64,000 nt of DNA from Rhizobium sp. NXC24 (GTDB taxonomy: Bacteria > Pseudomonadota > Alphaproteobacteria > Rhizobiales > Rhizobiaceae). The stretch spans positions 1,836,501 through 1,900,500 of the forward strand of contig NZ_CP024311.1 of NCBI RefSeq assembly GCF_002944315.1. Reading direction: 5' to 3'. Shown here piece by piece: positions 1 through 8,656 of the stretch. The notes beneath the pieces were generated by a model. That model had not been told where the DNA came from. It was given only the letters and a program-made list of their open reading frames with translations, and ran no database searches. The number at the start of each line of letters is the position of its first letter. The stretch's first letter is position 1. Made by a program: the position numbers and the translations under genes.

Positions 1-2
1 AT

Positions 3-293
3 GATGGGGATAAGTCGTTGATCGCAACAACCGTCGTCGGTAAGCAGGCGACTCCTGCAACCGATGACCCCGATGCCGAAAAGGCCGGCATCTTCGCCAA
101 AACGCCGTTCTGGCCGGTTACCGTCGCCTATTTCAACGACAAATCCAAGGGCGACGCCATTCCGGTCTATCGCATGTCGTTCAAGCTCTATGAAAACGGC
201 ATCACCCGCGACCTCACCATGGACTATGGTGATTTCGTTCTGACCGGCAAGCTCTCCAAGCTTGAAGTGCTCGACACCAAGGCCTGCCAATAG
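3..293 (+). CDS. EipB-like (DUF1849) envelope protein, 3' end
   Basis: The reading frame is open from the first complete codon at position 3 and ends with a TAG at 291-293, so only the C-terminal ~96 residues are in the window. The tail (YRMSFKLYENGITRDL, then MDYGDFVLTG, ending LDTKACQ with a near-terminal Cys) matches the C-terminal half of the DUF1849 family. In Brucella that family is represented by EipB, a periplasmic beta-spiral protein needed for envelope integrity; the C-terminal Cys forms a disulfide there. The family assignment rests on this fragment only. An internal ATC-preceded TTG at 18 is not a likely start. Confidence 0.7.
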   Translation, partial: DGDKSLIATTVVGKQATPATDDPDAEKAGIFAKTPFWPVTVAYFNDKSKGDAIPVYRMSFKLYENGITRDLTMDYGDFVLTGKLSKLEVLDTKACQ

Positions 294-512
294 GCTTTGC
301 GAGGCGCAGGCCACAAGGCAAATCTTCGTCATAAAACTGTGTCCGAAGCTTCACTATTCTGGGAAGCATTCGGCACGCCCTTGAGTGAGTCTCAGTTCCG
401 CAGTGCCGATCTGAAATTGTAGCGGGCCATGCGGGCCGAGCCGGTTATTGAAGAATGATCGGCAGATGTTCCGTAGTCCAGGTCCGTGTTGATAGACGAG
501 AAAGCACGAGCT

Positions 513-1592
513 ATGGCCAATACTGATCTCGCCCCGACCGCAAGTACCACTTTGCCGGTCGTTGCCGCCGATCCGGCGGAAATCGCCCGCATCGGCGACA
601 CCATCGATCTGACCGACCGCGCCGGCATTTCTGTTTATGGCGACCGCGCCCAGCAGTCTGTCTCCGACTATTCTGACCGGATTCTCCGCGAGGTCCGCAA
701 TCGGGATCTCGGCGAAGTTGGCAAGTTGCTGACCGATATCATCATCAAGTCGAAGAAGCTCGACCCGGCATCGCTGAAGGATGAGGGCTTTCTTTCCAAA
801 ATATTCTCGTCGTTCAAGGCCCGCCTGGAGCGCTTCAAGGAGGAATTCGAGGATGTGGCCGGCCAGATCGACCGCATTGGCCTCGAGCTCGACCGGCATA
901 AGGATACGCTGCGCCGCGACATCGCACTTCTCGACGATCTTCACGAGGAGACGAAGCAGTCCATCCTGCAGCTCGACGCCTATGTGCAGGCTGGCAAGAC
1001 TTTCGCAGAGCGTTTTCGCAGTGTCGAACTGCCGAAGTTGAAAAGTGCCGCCGAGGCCGCGGCTGCCAATCCCGGCGGCGGTATGCTGGAGGCTCAGACC
1101 TATCAGGACAGCTTGCAGGCCCTCGACCGATTGGAGAAGCGGGTGTTCTACCTGCAGCAGGCGCGCCAGCTCGGCATTCAGCAATTGCCGCAGATCCGCA
1201 TCGTGCAGGCCGGTGACGAGACGCTGATCGAGAACCTGCAGGCGACGTCGGCGCTGACGGTGCCGGCCTGGAAGCAGAAGATGGTGATCCTGCTTGGGCT
1301 GTCGAGGCAGAAATCAGCGCTTGAGCTGCAGAAGACCGTGACCGACGCCACCAACGACATGATCCGACAGGCGTCCGAGATGATGAAGGACCAGGCGATT
1401 GCCATCGAACAGCAGTCGCAGCGCGGTATCGTCGATATCGATACGCTCGCTGCCGCCAACCGTGACCTGATCGATACGATCAACGGTGTCCTGAAGGTGC
1501 AGGAAGAAGGCCGCAGGAAGCGCGCTCAGGCTGAGCAGCAGATGGAGAAAATGACCATCGATCTCAAGAAAGCGATGATCGAGGCGCGATGA
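513..1592 (+). CDS. TelA/KlaA-like toxic anion resistance family protein
   Basis: Soluble, largely helical protein of 359 residues with no signal peptide or membrane segment, so probably cytoplasmic. The pattern (helical N-terminal region, KLL.DIIIKSKKLDP, FLSKIFSSFKARLERFKEEFEDV, long C-terminal coiled coil ending in a Glu/Lys-rich tail) fits the TelA/KlaA family linked to tellurite and other anion resistance, whose biochemical role is unknown. The ATG at 513 (MANTDLAP) is preferred over an in-frame TTG/ATG-poor extension from 486. It is the first gene of a four-gene operon: its TGA overlaps the next ATG (ATGA at 1589-1592), implying translational coupling. Tellurite resistance itself is not shown by the sequence. 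Confidence 0.85.
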   Translation: MANTDLAPTASTTLPVVAADPAEIARIGDTIDLTDRAGISVYGDRAQQSVSDYSDRILREVRNRDLGEVGKLLTDIIIKSKKLDPASLKDEGFLSKIFSSFKARLERFKEEFEDVAGQIDRIGLELDRHKDTLRRDIALLDDLHEETKQSILQLDAYVQAGKTFAERFRSVELPKLKSAAEAAAANPGGGMLEAQTYQDSLQALDRLEKRVFYLQQARQLGIQQLPQIRIVQAGDETLIENLQATSALTVPAWKQKMVILLGLSRQKSALELQKTVTDATNDMIRQASEMMKDQAIAIEQQSQRGIVDIDTLAAANRDLIDTINGVLKVQEEGRRKRAQAEQQMEKMTIDLKKAMIEAR

Positions 1593-3169
1593 GCGGCATG
1601 ATGATCCGCACACTCCTCACCGGCCTGGCGCTGACGGCAGCTCTAGCCCTGACGGGCTGCAATTCCGGCGCAGGACCGAAGTTCTCGATCGTCTCCGGCT
1701 CGGAAAACACCGTTATCCAGCCGATCGTCGAAGAATTCTGCAAGCAGAAGAGCGCGACCTGCAGCTTCACCTACGAAGGCACGCTGGATATCGGCCTTGC
1801 GCTGCAAAGCAATGAGGGTGTCGAGCAGGACGCGGTCTGGCCGGCATCGAGCGTCTGGGTTGACATGTTCGACACCAAACGCCGGGTGAAGTCCCTGACC
1901 TCGGTGGCGCAGACACCGGTCATCCTCGGCGTGCGCAAATCCAAGGCGCAGGCGCTCGGCTGGATCGGCAAGCCGGTCTTTATGAAGGACATATTGGCGG
2001 CAGTGAAGAGCGGCTCGCTGAAGTTTCTCATGACCTCGGCAACCCAGTCCAATTCAGGCGCGAGCGCCTATTTGGCTATGCTCTCCAGCGCGCTTGGCAA
2101 TAAACCCGTTATCGAGCCGGGCGATCTCGACAAGCCCGACCTCCAAGGCACCGTCAGAGCGTTGCTTGCCGGGGTCGAACGCTCGTCCGGGTCGTCCGGC
2201 TGGCTCGCGGACCTCTACACGGACTCCGCTGGCAAGGGCGTGCTCTACGATGCCATGTGGAATTACGAAGCGGTGCTGAAAGAGACCAACGACAAGCTGG
2301 TCGGTATGGGCAAGGAGCCGCTCTATGCGATCTATCCGGCCGACGGTGTGGCGATTGCGGATTCACCGATCGGCTTTATCGATCATGGACGCGGTCCTGA
2401 GGTCGAGACCTTCTTCAACGAACTCGTTGCCTATCTGCGTTCCGCGCCTGTGCAGAAGCGCATCGCCGATACCGGCCGCCGCATCCCATTGGGAGACGTC
2501 GCGGCCAAAGCGGAGCCGAATTGGAATTTCGATCCGACCCGGTTGGTAACGGCGATCCGCATGCCGGAGCCGGCTGTGATTCGCCAGGCGCTCGATCTCT
2601 ATCAGGGCGCTTTGCGTAAGCCTTCGCTAACAGCTCTTTGTCTCGACTTCTCCGGTTCGATGGGAGGCAAGGGCGAACAGCAATTGCAGGCGGCCATGCA
2701 GTTTCTGTTCAATCCAAATGAAACTGGCAAGGTGCTGGCGCAATGGACGCCGGCGGATCGCATCATGGTCATTCCTTTCGACAGCCGCGTGCGGACGACC
2801 CTTTTGGCGACGGGCGACCCGGCGCAACAGAAGAGCCTTGTCGAGAAGGTGTCGCTGCAGCATGCCGATGGCGGTACCGATATGTACGCCTGCGCAAGCC
2901 GAGCGCTTGATCGCATGAAGGATACCCCAAACCTGTCGTCCTATCTGCCGGCGATCGTCATCATGACCGATGGAAAGTCCGAGGATGCAAGCCGCGATTT
3001 TCTGAGCGAGTGGACGGCAACCAACCCGCATGTGCCGGTCTTCGGCATCACCTTTGGCGACGCCGACAAGTCGCAGCTTGATGCCTTGACCAAAGCGACA
3101 TCGGGGCGTGTATTCGATGGCCGCGGCGATCTCGTCAGCGCGTTCCGCGCTGTGCGTGGTTACAACTAG
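1589..3169 (+). CDS. Lipoprotein with solute-binding-like region and C-terminal VWA domain
   Basis: 526 residues. The N-terminus is a lipoprotein signal (hydrophobic stretch then lipobox LTGC), so the mature protein should be membrane anchored on the periplasmic side. Residues ~30-320 look like a type II solute-binding fold (WPASS near W84, SNSG at 154-157). Residues ~345-526 are a von Willebrand A domain with a complete MIDAS metal site: DFSGS with D353/S355/S357, GGTDMY, and MTDG. VWA domains usually make metal-dependent protein contacts. No permease or ATPase gene is nearby, so a transport role is doubtful. It overlaps the TelA-like gene by 4 bp and lies 7 bp before the XpaC-like gene. Function unknown; the architecture is unusual. 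Confidence 0.85.
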   Translation: MSGMMIRTLLTGLALTAALALTGCNSGAGPKFSIVSGSENTVIQPIVEEFCKQKSATCSFTYEGTLDIGLALQSNEGVEQDAVWPASSVWVDMFDTKRRVKSLTSVAQTPVILGVRKSKAQALGWIGKPVFMKDILAAVKSGSLKFLMTSATQSNSGASAYLAMLSSALGNKPVIEPGDLDKPDLQGTVRALLAGVERSSGSSGWLADLYTDSAGKGVLYDAMWNYEAVLKETNDKLVGMGKEPLYAIYPADGVAIADSPIGFIDHGRGPEVETFFNELVAYLRSAPVQKRIADTGRRIPLGDVAAKAEPNWNFDPTRLVTAIRMPEPAVIRQALDLYQGALRKPSLTALCLDFSGSMGGKGEQQLQAAMQFLFNPNETGKVLAQWTPADRIMVIPFDSRVRTTLLATGDPAQQKSLVEKVSLQHADGGTDMYACASRALDRMKDTPNLSSYLPAIVIMTDGKSEDASRDFLSEWTATNPHVPVFGITFGDADKSQLDALTKATSGRVFDGRGDLVSAFRAVRGYN

Positions 3170-3176
3170 GACAGCA

Positions 3177-3794
3177 ATGCGTAACTGGTTCGGCAATGAC
3201 TGGAATTGGATCGTGGCGGGGCTTGCCGCTGCGATCGTCGTTCCCGTCTTGAGCTTCTTTGCGAAGATGCCATTGTGGATCGCGGCCGTCATCGGTCTGC
3301 TCGTCTTCGCAGGTCTTGTCTTCACTCTGTCGCCGCGCCGGCTTTTCGAAGGTCTGGATGCCAAAGCCATCGGTAGGGGACGTCTCGATTTCGCGCGCGA
3401 TCTCTTGAATGCGGCTGCACCGGCGGCGCAAAGGCTGGAAGCCTCGGCGGACCACATTACCAATAAGGTGACGGCAAAGCGCGTGCGGCATCTGGCCGAA
3501 ATCGCCGCAGATGTCTTTGCCAAGGTGGAGGCGAGCCCGGAAAGCGCCGGCACCGTACGGCGGTTCCTCAGTTACTATCTGCCGCGCGCGGCTGAAGTCG
3601 CCGAGGGTTTCGCCACCCTCGAGGCCAAACGCGTGCCCGACCAAAAGCGATTGCAGGATGTGGAGCTGGTGCTCACCAAGCTTGAGGACGCCTTCGTGCA
3701 CTATTCGGATAGCCTCGTCGACGACAGGCTCGACACGTTGGACACGGAACTGCGCCTCATACAGGCTTCGCTCAAAGAGGATATCGGACGCTGA
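3177..3794 (+). CDS. XpaC-like membrane protein
   Basis: 205 residues. Two closely spaced hydrophobic segments (about 12-30 and 34-52) anchor a cytoplasmic helical region. The C-terminal part (IAADVFAKVEASPESAGTVR, then RFLSYYLPRA) matches the XpaC family, named after 5-bromo-4-chloroindolyl phosphate hydrolysis in Bacillus, a label that says little about mechanism. XpaC and TelA genes are neighbours in many bacteria, which supports the call here. The start at 3177 (MRNWFGND) follows the upstream stop by 7 bp; a longer in-frame reading from 3108 overlaps the VWA gene and is rejected. Its TGA overlaps the next ATG at 3794. Confidence 0.75.
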   Translation: MRNWFGNDWNWIVAGLAAAIVVPVLSFFAKMPLWIAAVIGLLVFAGLVFTLSPRRLFEGLDAKAIGRGRLDFARDLLNAAAPAAQRLEASADHITNKVTAKRVRHLAEIAADVFAKVEASPESAGTVRRFLSYYLPRAAEVAEGFATLEAKRVPDQKRLQDVELVLTKLEDAFVHYSDSLVDDRLDTLDTELRLIQASLKEDIGR

Positions 3795-4900
3795 TGGCCA
3801 TTTCTCGCCGCGCCTTTGGAGTGGGACTTCTTGCTGCCGGCGTCGCCGGCACCGGCGGCTATTTCGCCGCGAAGGACAGGCCGGAGTTCCAGGGGCTACT
3901 CGGCAACCGCACGAAACTCTTCGGTTTCATCGGCGGGGAGAAAGAATCCTTTCTGGCTGACGAGGATGTCGTCGGCGCCCTGCGGGGCTACGGACTGGAT
4001 ATAGATACGCGTGTGGCCGGCTCCGTCGAGATGGTGCGCGAGCAGGCGCTTCTGCAGCAGAACCCCGCTTTCCTCTGGCCATCCTCCTCGATCATGGTCG
4101 ATATCGCCCGGCAGAACGGCATCAAGATCCGCAACAACCGTGTCGTGCTGAATACGCCGGTGGTTGTCTACACCTGGCAGCCGGTGGTCGACGGATTGAT
4201 GAAATCCGGGCTGGTTACCGTGACACCCGCGGGACAGCATCAGCTTGATCTGAAGGCATTGCTCGATGCCGTCCTTGCGGGAACGCACTGGTCCAAGCTC
4301 GGGGTCGCCTCGCTCTACGGGCAGGCGCGCATCGTATCGACCGATCCGAATCGCTCCAATTCCGGCTTCATGTTTGCCGGATTGGTGCTGAGCCTATTTG
4401 CCGGCAACGTCGCGACTGCCGCCGATCTCACACAGTCCGGCGACAAGGCGCAGACGATCTTCCGCAACATGGGCTTCAAGTCGCCGTCATCCGGCAAGCT
4501 TTTCGATCAATATCTGGCCGGCGGTCTTGGTGGCGAACCGATGATCGTCGGCTACGAGAATCAGTTGGTCGAATGGATCATCGCCGATCCCGAACGTTGG
4601 AAGCGCGTTCAAGCGAGCTCGACGGCAAAGCCCGTCGTCCTTTACCCGCATCCGACCGTCTATTCCTCGCATCCTCTGATCGTCGTCGACGAGACCGCCA
4701 ACCGGCTGATGGATGCGCTGACAAGCCCGAAGCTGCAGGAACTTGCCTGGACCAAGCACGGTTTCCGTGGGCCATTGGGCACGGCAACCGGAAATGCACA
4801 TGACGCCATTGCGGGCCTGCTGCCGGACGAAATCGACGCGGTCTTGCCCATGCCGGACGCCAACGTCATGCTGGCGCTACTCAATAAGGTCGCGAGCTGA
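3794..4900 (+). CDS. Tat-exported solute-binding-like protein
   Basis: 368 residues. The N-terminus carries a twin-arginine export signal (SRRAFGVG followed by a hydrophobic Ala/Gly-rich stretch), so the protein is probably exported folded. The rest resembles an ABC-type periplasmic solute-binding fold and shares local motifs with the upstream lipoprotein: LWPSSS at W95 versus VWPASS, and RSNSG ending at G191 versus QSNSG. The two are therefore probably paralogous domains. No cognate permease is encoded nearby. It starts within the stop of the XpaC-like gene (TGATG) and is the last gene of the operon. The ligand is unknown. Confidence 0.75.
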   Translation: MAISRRAFGVGLLAAGVAGTGGYFAAKDRPEFQGLLGNRTKLFGFIGGEKESFLADEDVVGALRGYGLDIDTRVAGSVEMVREQALLQQNPAFLWPSSSIMVDIARQNGIKIRNNRVVLNTPVVVYTWQPVVDGLMKSGLVTVTPAGQHQLDLKALLDAVLAGTHWSKLGVASLYGQARIVSTDPNRSNSGFMFAGLVLSLFAGNVATAADLTQSGDKAQTIFRNMGFKSPSSGKLFDQYLAGGLGGEPMIVGYENQLVEWIIADPERWKRVQASSTAKPVVLYPHPTVYSSHPLIVVDETANRLMDALTSPKLQELAWTKHGFRGPLGTATGNAHDAIAGLLPDEIDAVLPMPDANVMLALLNKVAS

Positions 4901-4934
4901 GGGCAGGGGTCTGTCGCATTTTTTCTGCGCAAGC

Positions 4935-5089
4935 CTTGCATTCTCGGTAAATCGAATGTATGGGCAGCCGCATTCCACACGTAAGGCATGGGATTGTCCG
5001 GGAGAAATCCGGATCGTTCCGCCCGGTGGCTTCCTCGAAGAGGAGGCTGTTCGCCTTGCGGAGGTTCAACCGGAAAAGGAGTCAAAGGC
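4935..5089 (+). promoter_or_regulatory. rpsB promoter candidate and structured 5' leader
   Basis: A CTTGCA at 4935-4940 and GTATGG at 4958-4963 are 17 bp apart and fit a rhizobial housekeeping promoter. The implied leader of about 120 nt is GC rich and can fold: GCTTCCTC at 5029-5036 pairs with GAGGAGGC at 5040-5047 (one G-U) over a 3-nt loop. A strong AAAGGAG ribosome binding site follows at about 5076. Ribosomal protein S2 leaders are autoregulatory in other bacteria; that role is an inference here. Confidence 0.4.
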
Positions 5090-5857
5090 ATGGCATTGCC
5101 TGATTTTTCTATGCGTCAGCTTCTGGAAGCTGGTGTTCACTTCGGCCATCAGACGCATCGCTGGAACCCGAAGATGAAGCCGTACATCTTCGGCGATCGT
5201 AACAACATCCACATCATCGACCTCGCCCAGACGGTTCCGTTGCTGAGCCGCGCTCTGCAGGTTGTCAGCGACACCGTTGCCCGTGGCGGCCGCGTCCTGT
5301 TCGTCGGCACCAAGCGCCAGGCGTCCGAACTGATCGCCGACAGCGCCAAGCGCTCGGCTCAGTACTACGTCAACGCCCGCTGGCTCGGCGGCATGATGAC
5401 CAACTGGAAGACGATTTCGAATTCCATTCAGCGTCTGCGCAAGCTCGACGAAATCCTCAACGGCGAAGCCCAGGGCTTCACCAAGAAGGAACGTCTGAAC
5501 CTTGAGCGCGAGCGCGAAAAGCTGGACAAGGCTCTCGGCGGTATCCGCGATATGGGCGGCACTCCGGACCTGATGTTCATCATCGACACCAACAAGGAAA
5601 AGATCGCGATCGACGAAGCCAAGCGCCTCGGCATTCCGGTCGTCGCCATCATCGACTCGAACTGCGATCCGGACCTGATCGACTATCCGATCCCGGGCAA
5701 CGACGACGCTTCGCGCGCGATCGCTCTCTACTGCGACCTGATCTCGCGCGCTGCCATCGACGGCATCGCCCGCCAGCAGAGCGCATCCGGCCGCGACCTT
5801 GGCGCTTCCGTCGAAGCTCCGGTCGAGCCGACTCTGGTGGACGGCACCGAAGCCTGA
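5090..5857 (+). CDS. rpsB: 30S ribosomal protein S2
   Basis: 255 residues, the usual length in rhizobia. The N-terminus [20 protein letters not shown] and the segments [22 protein letters not shown] and [12 protein letters not shown] are diagnostic of uS2. S2 joins the small subunit late and is needed for S1 binding. The ATG at 5090 is chosen because it has an AAAGGAG Shine-Dalgarno sequence and matches the conserved start; an earlier in-frame ATG at 4988 is in the leader. It is followed by tsf, the classic rpsB-tsf pair, after a 272-bp spacer with two hairpins. Confidence 0.98.
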   Translation: MALPDFSMRQLLEAGVHFGHQTHRWNPKMKPYIFGDRNNIHIIDLAQTVPLLSRALQVVSDTVARGGRVLFVGTKRQASELIADSAKRSAQYYVNARWLGGMMTNWKTISNSIQRLRKLDEILNGEAQGFTKKERLNLEREREKLDKALGGIRDMGGTPDLMFIIDTNKEKIAIDEAKRLGIPVVAIIDSNCDPDLIDYPIPGNDDASRAIALYCDLISRAAIDGIARQQSASGRDLGASVEAPVEPTLVDGTEA

Positions 5858-5868
5858 TCGCGTCTTGT

Positions 5869-5890
5869 GGCGGACAAAAGCTTGTCCGCC
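5869..5890 (+). terminator. Perfect hairpin just after rpsB
   Basis: GGCGGACAA at 5869-5877 pairs perfectly with TTGTCCGCC at 5882-5890 around a 4-nt loop, 11 bp past the rpsB stop. No U-tract follows, so this could be an mRNA-stabilising or processing hairpin and not a terminator. Confidence 0.4.
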
Positions 5891-5910
5891 CGAGCGTATT
5901 GATATCCGGG

Positions 5911-5958
5911 ATAAGGCCGTTTGCGACTTCTAGGAGTTCGAGCGGCCTTATCACGTTT
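5911..5958 (+). terminator. Intrinsic terminator or attenuator between rpsB and tsf
   Basis: ATAAGGCCG at 5911-5919 pairs with CGGCCTTAT at 5943-5951, with partial inner pairing, and a run of five T follows at about 5955-5959. This fits a partial terminator that lowers read-through from rpsB into tsf. Confidence 0.5.
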
Positions 5959-6129
5959 TTGGTAACGCCTCGCCTGGGCGGAAAATCCAGGCACGTTCCA
6001 AACAGAATTCCATAGTATGACGCTGCTTCATAACGCTGTCATACTTACGGGTACATTTCGTCCCTCAAATCGGTGCCTCTTCGGCTTAACGCCGTTTGCC
6101 GCACCGTATGAACCGACAAGAGGAAGCTT

Positions 6130-7056
6130 ATGACCGAGATTACGGCTGCACTGGTGAAAGAACTGCGCGAAAAGTCTGGCGCAGGCATGATGGACTGCAA
6201 GAAGGCGCTGACGGAGACGAACGGGGATATCGAAGCCGCGATCGACTGGCTGCGCGCCAAGGGCATCTCCAAGGCCGACAAGAAGTCCGGCCGCACCGCC
6301 GCTGAAGGCTTGGTCGCCATTGCCGGCGCCGGTCACAAGGCCGTCGTCGTCGAGCTCAACTCTGAAACTGACTTCGTTGCCCGTAACGATGCCTTCCAGG
6401 ATCTTGCTCGCGGCATCGCCGAAGTTGCGCTGTCCACCAACGGCACTGTCGAAGCCGTTTCGGCTGCGACCTATCCCGCCTCCGGCAAGCCGGTCGCCGA
6501 CACCATCAAGGACGCGATCGCAACCATCGGCGAAAACATGGCGCTTCGTCGTGCGGTCAAGTTGGAAGTTGAGCACGGCGTCGTGGCGACCTACATTCAC
6601 AACGCTGCTGGCGACGGTATCGGCAAGCTGGGCGTTCTGGTTGCCCTGAAGTCGGTCGGTGACAAGGCCGTTCTGACGTCGATCGGCCGCCAGGTTGCCA
6701 TGCACATTGCTGCTACGAACCCGCTCGCCATCCGTCCGGAAGAAGTTGACGCTGCCGTCGCCGAACGCGAACGTAACGTCTTCATCGAGCAGTCCCGCGC
6801 CTCCGGCAAGCCGGACAACATCATCGAAAAGATGGTCGAAGGCCGCATGCGCAAGTTCTTCGAAGAAGTCGCTCTTCTGTCGCAGGCTTTCGTCATTAAT
6901 CCGGACCTGACCGTCGCCGCTGCCCTCAAGGAAGCTGAAAAGACCGCCGGCGCGCCGATCGAAATCACCGGCATGGCTCGTCTGCTTCTCGGCGAAGGCG
7001 TCGAGAAGGAAGAGACCGACTTCGCTGCCGAAGTCGCCGCTGCCGCCAAGGGCTGA
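6130..7056 (+). CDS. tsf: Translation elongation factor Ts
   Basis: 308 residues. EF-Ts is the nucleotide exchange factor that regenerates EF-Tu-GTP. The N-terminal UBA-like domain is clear ([21 protein letters not shown]), as is the core signature GLVAIAG...[15 protein letters not shown] near residues 60-85. The C-terminal dimerisation region includes [21 protein letters not shown], typical of the family. It lies between rpsB and pyrH on the same strand. The ATG at 6130 follows AAGAGGAAGC, a good ribosome binding site. Confidence 0.98.
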   Translation: MTEITAALVKELREKSGAGMMDCKKALTETNGDIEAAIDWLRAKGISKADKKSGRTAAEGLVAIAGAGHKAVVVELNSETDFVARNDAFQDLARGIAEVALSTNGTVEAVSAATYPASGKPVADTIKDAIATIGENMALRRAVKLEVEHGVVATYIHNAAGDGIGKLGVLVALKSVGDKAVLTSIGRQVAMHIAATNPLAIRPEEVDAAVAERERNVFIEQSRASGKPDNIIEKMVEGRMRKFFEEVALLSQAFVINPDLTVAAALKEAEKTAGAPIEITGMARLLLGEGVEKEETDFAAEVAAAAKG

Positions 7057-7087
7057 TCAACGAATTCATTTCGTCTGTTGACGAAAC

Positions 7088-7119
7088 GAAACCATATCCC
7101 AGATAGGTGAAACCATATC
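7088..7119 (+). repeat. Direct repeat GAAACCATATC x2, 21 bp apart
   Basis: The 11-mer GAAACCATATC occurs at 7088-7098 and 7109-7119, a period of 21 bp or two helical turns, in the tsf-pyrH spacer. A tandem binding site or simple duplication are both possible. Confidence 0.4.
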
Positions 7120-7132
7120 AGGGGAAACCCGT

Positions 7133-7158
7133 GGGCATCGCGTGACAACGCGGTGCCC
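7133..7158 (+). other. Hairpin upstream of pyrH
   Basis: GGGCATCGCG at 7133-7142 pairs with CGCGGTGCCC at 7149-7158 (one G-U pair) around a 6-nt loop. No U-tract follows. It lies in the tsf-pyrH spacer, 55 bp before the pyrH start, and may be a processing or leader structure. Confidence 0.4.
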
Positions 7159-7212
7159 TTCGTGTATCCGGCATTCACAATTATTACCCCGCGATCACTT
7201 CAAGGAGCGACA

Positions 7213-7932
7213 ATGTCCCAGCCGATCTACAAGCGCGTATTGCTCAAGGCCTCCGGCGAAGCTCTGATGGGCAGCCAGGGGTTCGGTATCGACGTTACCG
7301 TCGCTGACCGCATTGCATCCGATATTGCCGCAGCGCGCGAAATGGGTGTCGAGGTCGGCGTCGTCGTCGGCGGCGGCAATATCTTCCGTGGCGTTGCCGT
7401 GGCCTCCAAGGGCGGAGACCGCGTGACCGGCGACCACATGGGCATGCTCGGCACCGTCATCAATGCTCTGGCGCTGGCCACCTCGCTGCGCAAGCTGGAT
7501 ATCGATACAGTGGTGCTCTCAGCCATTTCCATGCCGGAGATCTGCGAGAGTTTCTCGCAGCGTGCGACGCTCTATCATCTGTCGCTCGGCCGCGTGGTGA
7601 TCTTTGCTGGCGGCACCGGCAATCCCTTCTTCACCACCGATTCCGCCGCAGCGCTGCGTGCCGCCGAAATGGGTGCGGAAGCGATCTTCAAGGGAACGCA
7701 GGTCGATGGCATCTATTCCGCCGATCCGAAGAAGTTCCCGGACGCCGAGCGTTTCGAACATTTGACCCACAGCCAAGTGCTGGAAAAGGGCCTCGCCGTC
7801 ATGGATGTGGCCGCCGTGGCGCTTGCACGGGAAAATTCAATTCCGATCATCGTCTTTTCCATTCATGAAAAGGGCGGTTTCGCAGAAATCTTGACCGGCG
7901 GCGGTCGTAAGACCATCGTATCCGACAATTGA
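7213..7932 (+). CDS. pyrH: UMP kinase
   Basis: 239 residues. Phosphorylates UMP to UDP with ATP in pyrimidine nucleotide synthesis; the bacterial enzyme is a hexamer of the amino-acid kinase fold. Visible motifs are KASGEAL (phosphate loop Lys), [26 protein letters not shown] and [13 protein letters not shown], all diagnostic. The ATG at 7213 is chosen for its AAGGAG at 7202-7207 and family start; an in-frame ATG at 7153 lies in the spacer. The gene sits in the conserved tsf-pyrH-frr order, 56 bp before frr. Confidence 0.97.
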   Translation: MSQPIYKRVLLKASGEALMGSQGFGIDVTVADRIASDIAAAREMGVEVGVVVGGGNIFRGVAVASKGGDRVTGDHMGMLGTVINALALATSLRKLDIDTVVLSAISMPEICESFSQRATLYHLSLGRVVIFAGGTGNPFFTTDSAAALRAAEMGAEAIFKGTQVDGIYSADPKKFPDAERFEHLTHSQVLEKGLAVMDVAAVALARENSIPIIVFSIHEKGGFAEILTGGGRKTIVSDN

Positions 7933-7988
7933 CGTTCCTGTGGCACCGGGCCTTCCCGGCGCCGCCTATTACACGGGAGTATAAAAAC

Positions 7989-8549
7989 ATGAGTGAAGGC
8001 ACCGACCTCAAGGAACTGAAGCGCCGCATGGACGGCGCCATCGCGGCATTCAAGAGCGATATCGCCTCGCTGCGCACCGGGCGCGCGTCCGCCAACATTC
8101 TCGATCCGGTCACAGTTGAAGCCTATGGTTCGCGCATGCCGCTGAACCAAGTTGCCAACATCACCGTGCCCGAGCCGCGCATGCTGACCGTCTCCGTTTG
8201 GGACAAGTCGATGGTCGGCGCCGTCGAGCGCTCGATCCGCGAATCCAATCTCGGCCTCAACCCGATCGTCGATGGCCAAAATCTGCGTATTCCGTTGCCG
8301 GAACTCAACGAGGAGCGCCGCCGTTCTCTGGTCAAGGTCGCCCATGAATATGCCGAGAAGGCGAAGGTGGCGATTCGCCATGTCCGCCGCGATGGCATGG
8401 ACGGTCTCAAAAAGGCCGAAAAGGACGGTGTAATCGGTCAGGACGAAAGCCGTGCCCAGTCCGAGCGTGTACAGAAGATGACGGACGATACGATTTCCGA
8501 CATCGACCGCTTGCTAGCCGACAAAGAAAAGGAAATCATGCAGGTCTGA
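7989..8549 (+). CDS. frr: Ribosome recycling factor
   Basis: 186 residues, standard length. RRF splits the post-termination ribosome together with EF-G. The all-helical domain I contains [20 protein letters not shown] and the hinge/domain II region [16 protein letters not shown]. The C-terminal helix has the conserved [15 protein letters not shown] and [16 protein letters not shown] patterns. The ATG at 7989 ([10 protein letters not shown]) is preferred over an upstream in-frame ATG at 7929 that overlaps pyrH. uppS follows after a spacer holding an intergenic repeat. Confidence 0.97.
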   Translation: MSEGTDLKELKRRMDGAIAAFKSDIASLRTGRASANILDPVTVEAYGSRMPLNQVANITVPEPRMLTVSVWDKSMVGAVERSIRESNLGLNPIVDGQNLRIPLPELNEERRRSLVKVAHEYAEKAKVAIRHVRRDGMDGLKKAEKDGVIGQDESRAQSERVQKMTDDTISDIDRLLADKEKEIMQV

Positions 8550-8556
8550 TTGCACG

Positions 8557-8628
8557 CTAGAGCATCCCGCTTTCAATGGGGAAATATTGAAAGCGGCGAG
8601 GGTGCGCTAGATTTGAAGCCCTAGAGCA
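8557..8628. repeat. Rhizobial-type palindromic intergenic repeat
   Basis: CCGCTTTCAAT at 8567-8577 and ATTGAAAGCGG at 8586-8596 form a perfect 11-bp stem. The palindrome is bracketed by two copies of CTAGAGCA (8557-8564 and 8621-8628). The layout resembles the repeated intergenic elements common in Rhizobium genomes. It lies between frr and uppS. Confidence 0.5.
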
Positions 8629-8656
8629 TTTTCCTGCCGAACGAAACCGGATCCAT

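Noticed and set aside
3794..4900. Tentative reading of the TelA cluster as an ABC uptake system
   Set aside because: No permease or ATPase gene lies next to either binding-protein-like gene.
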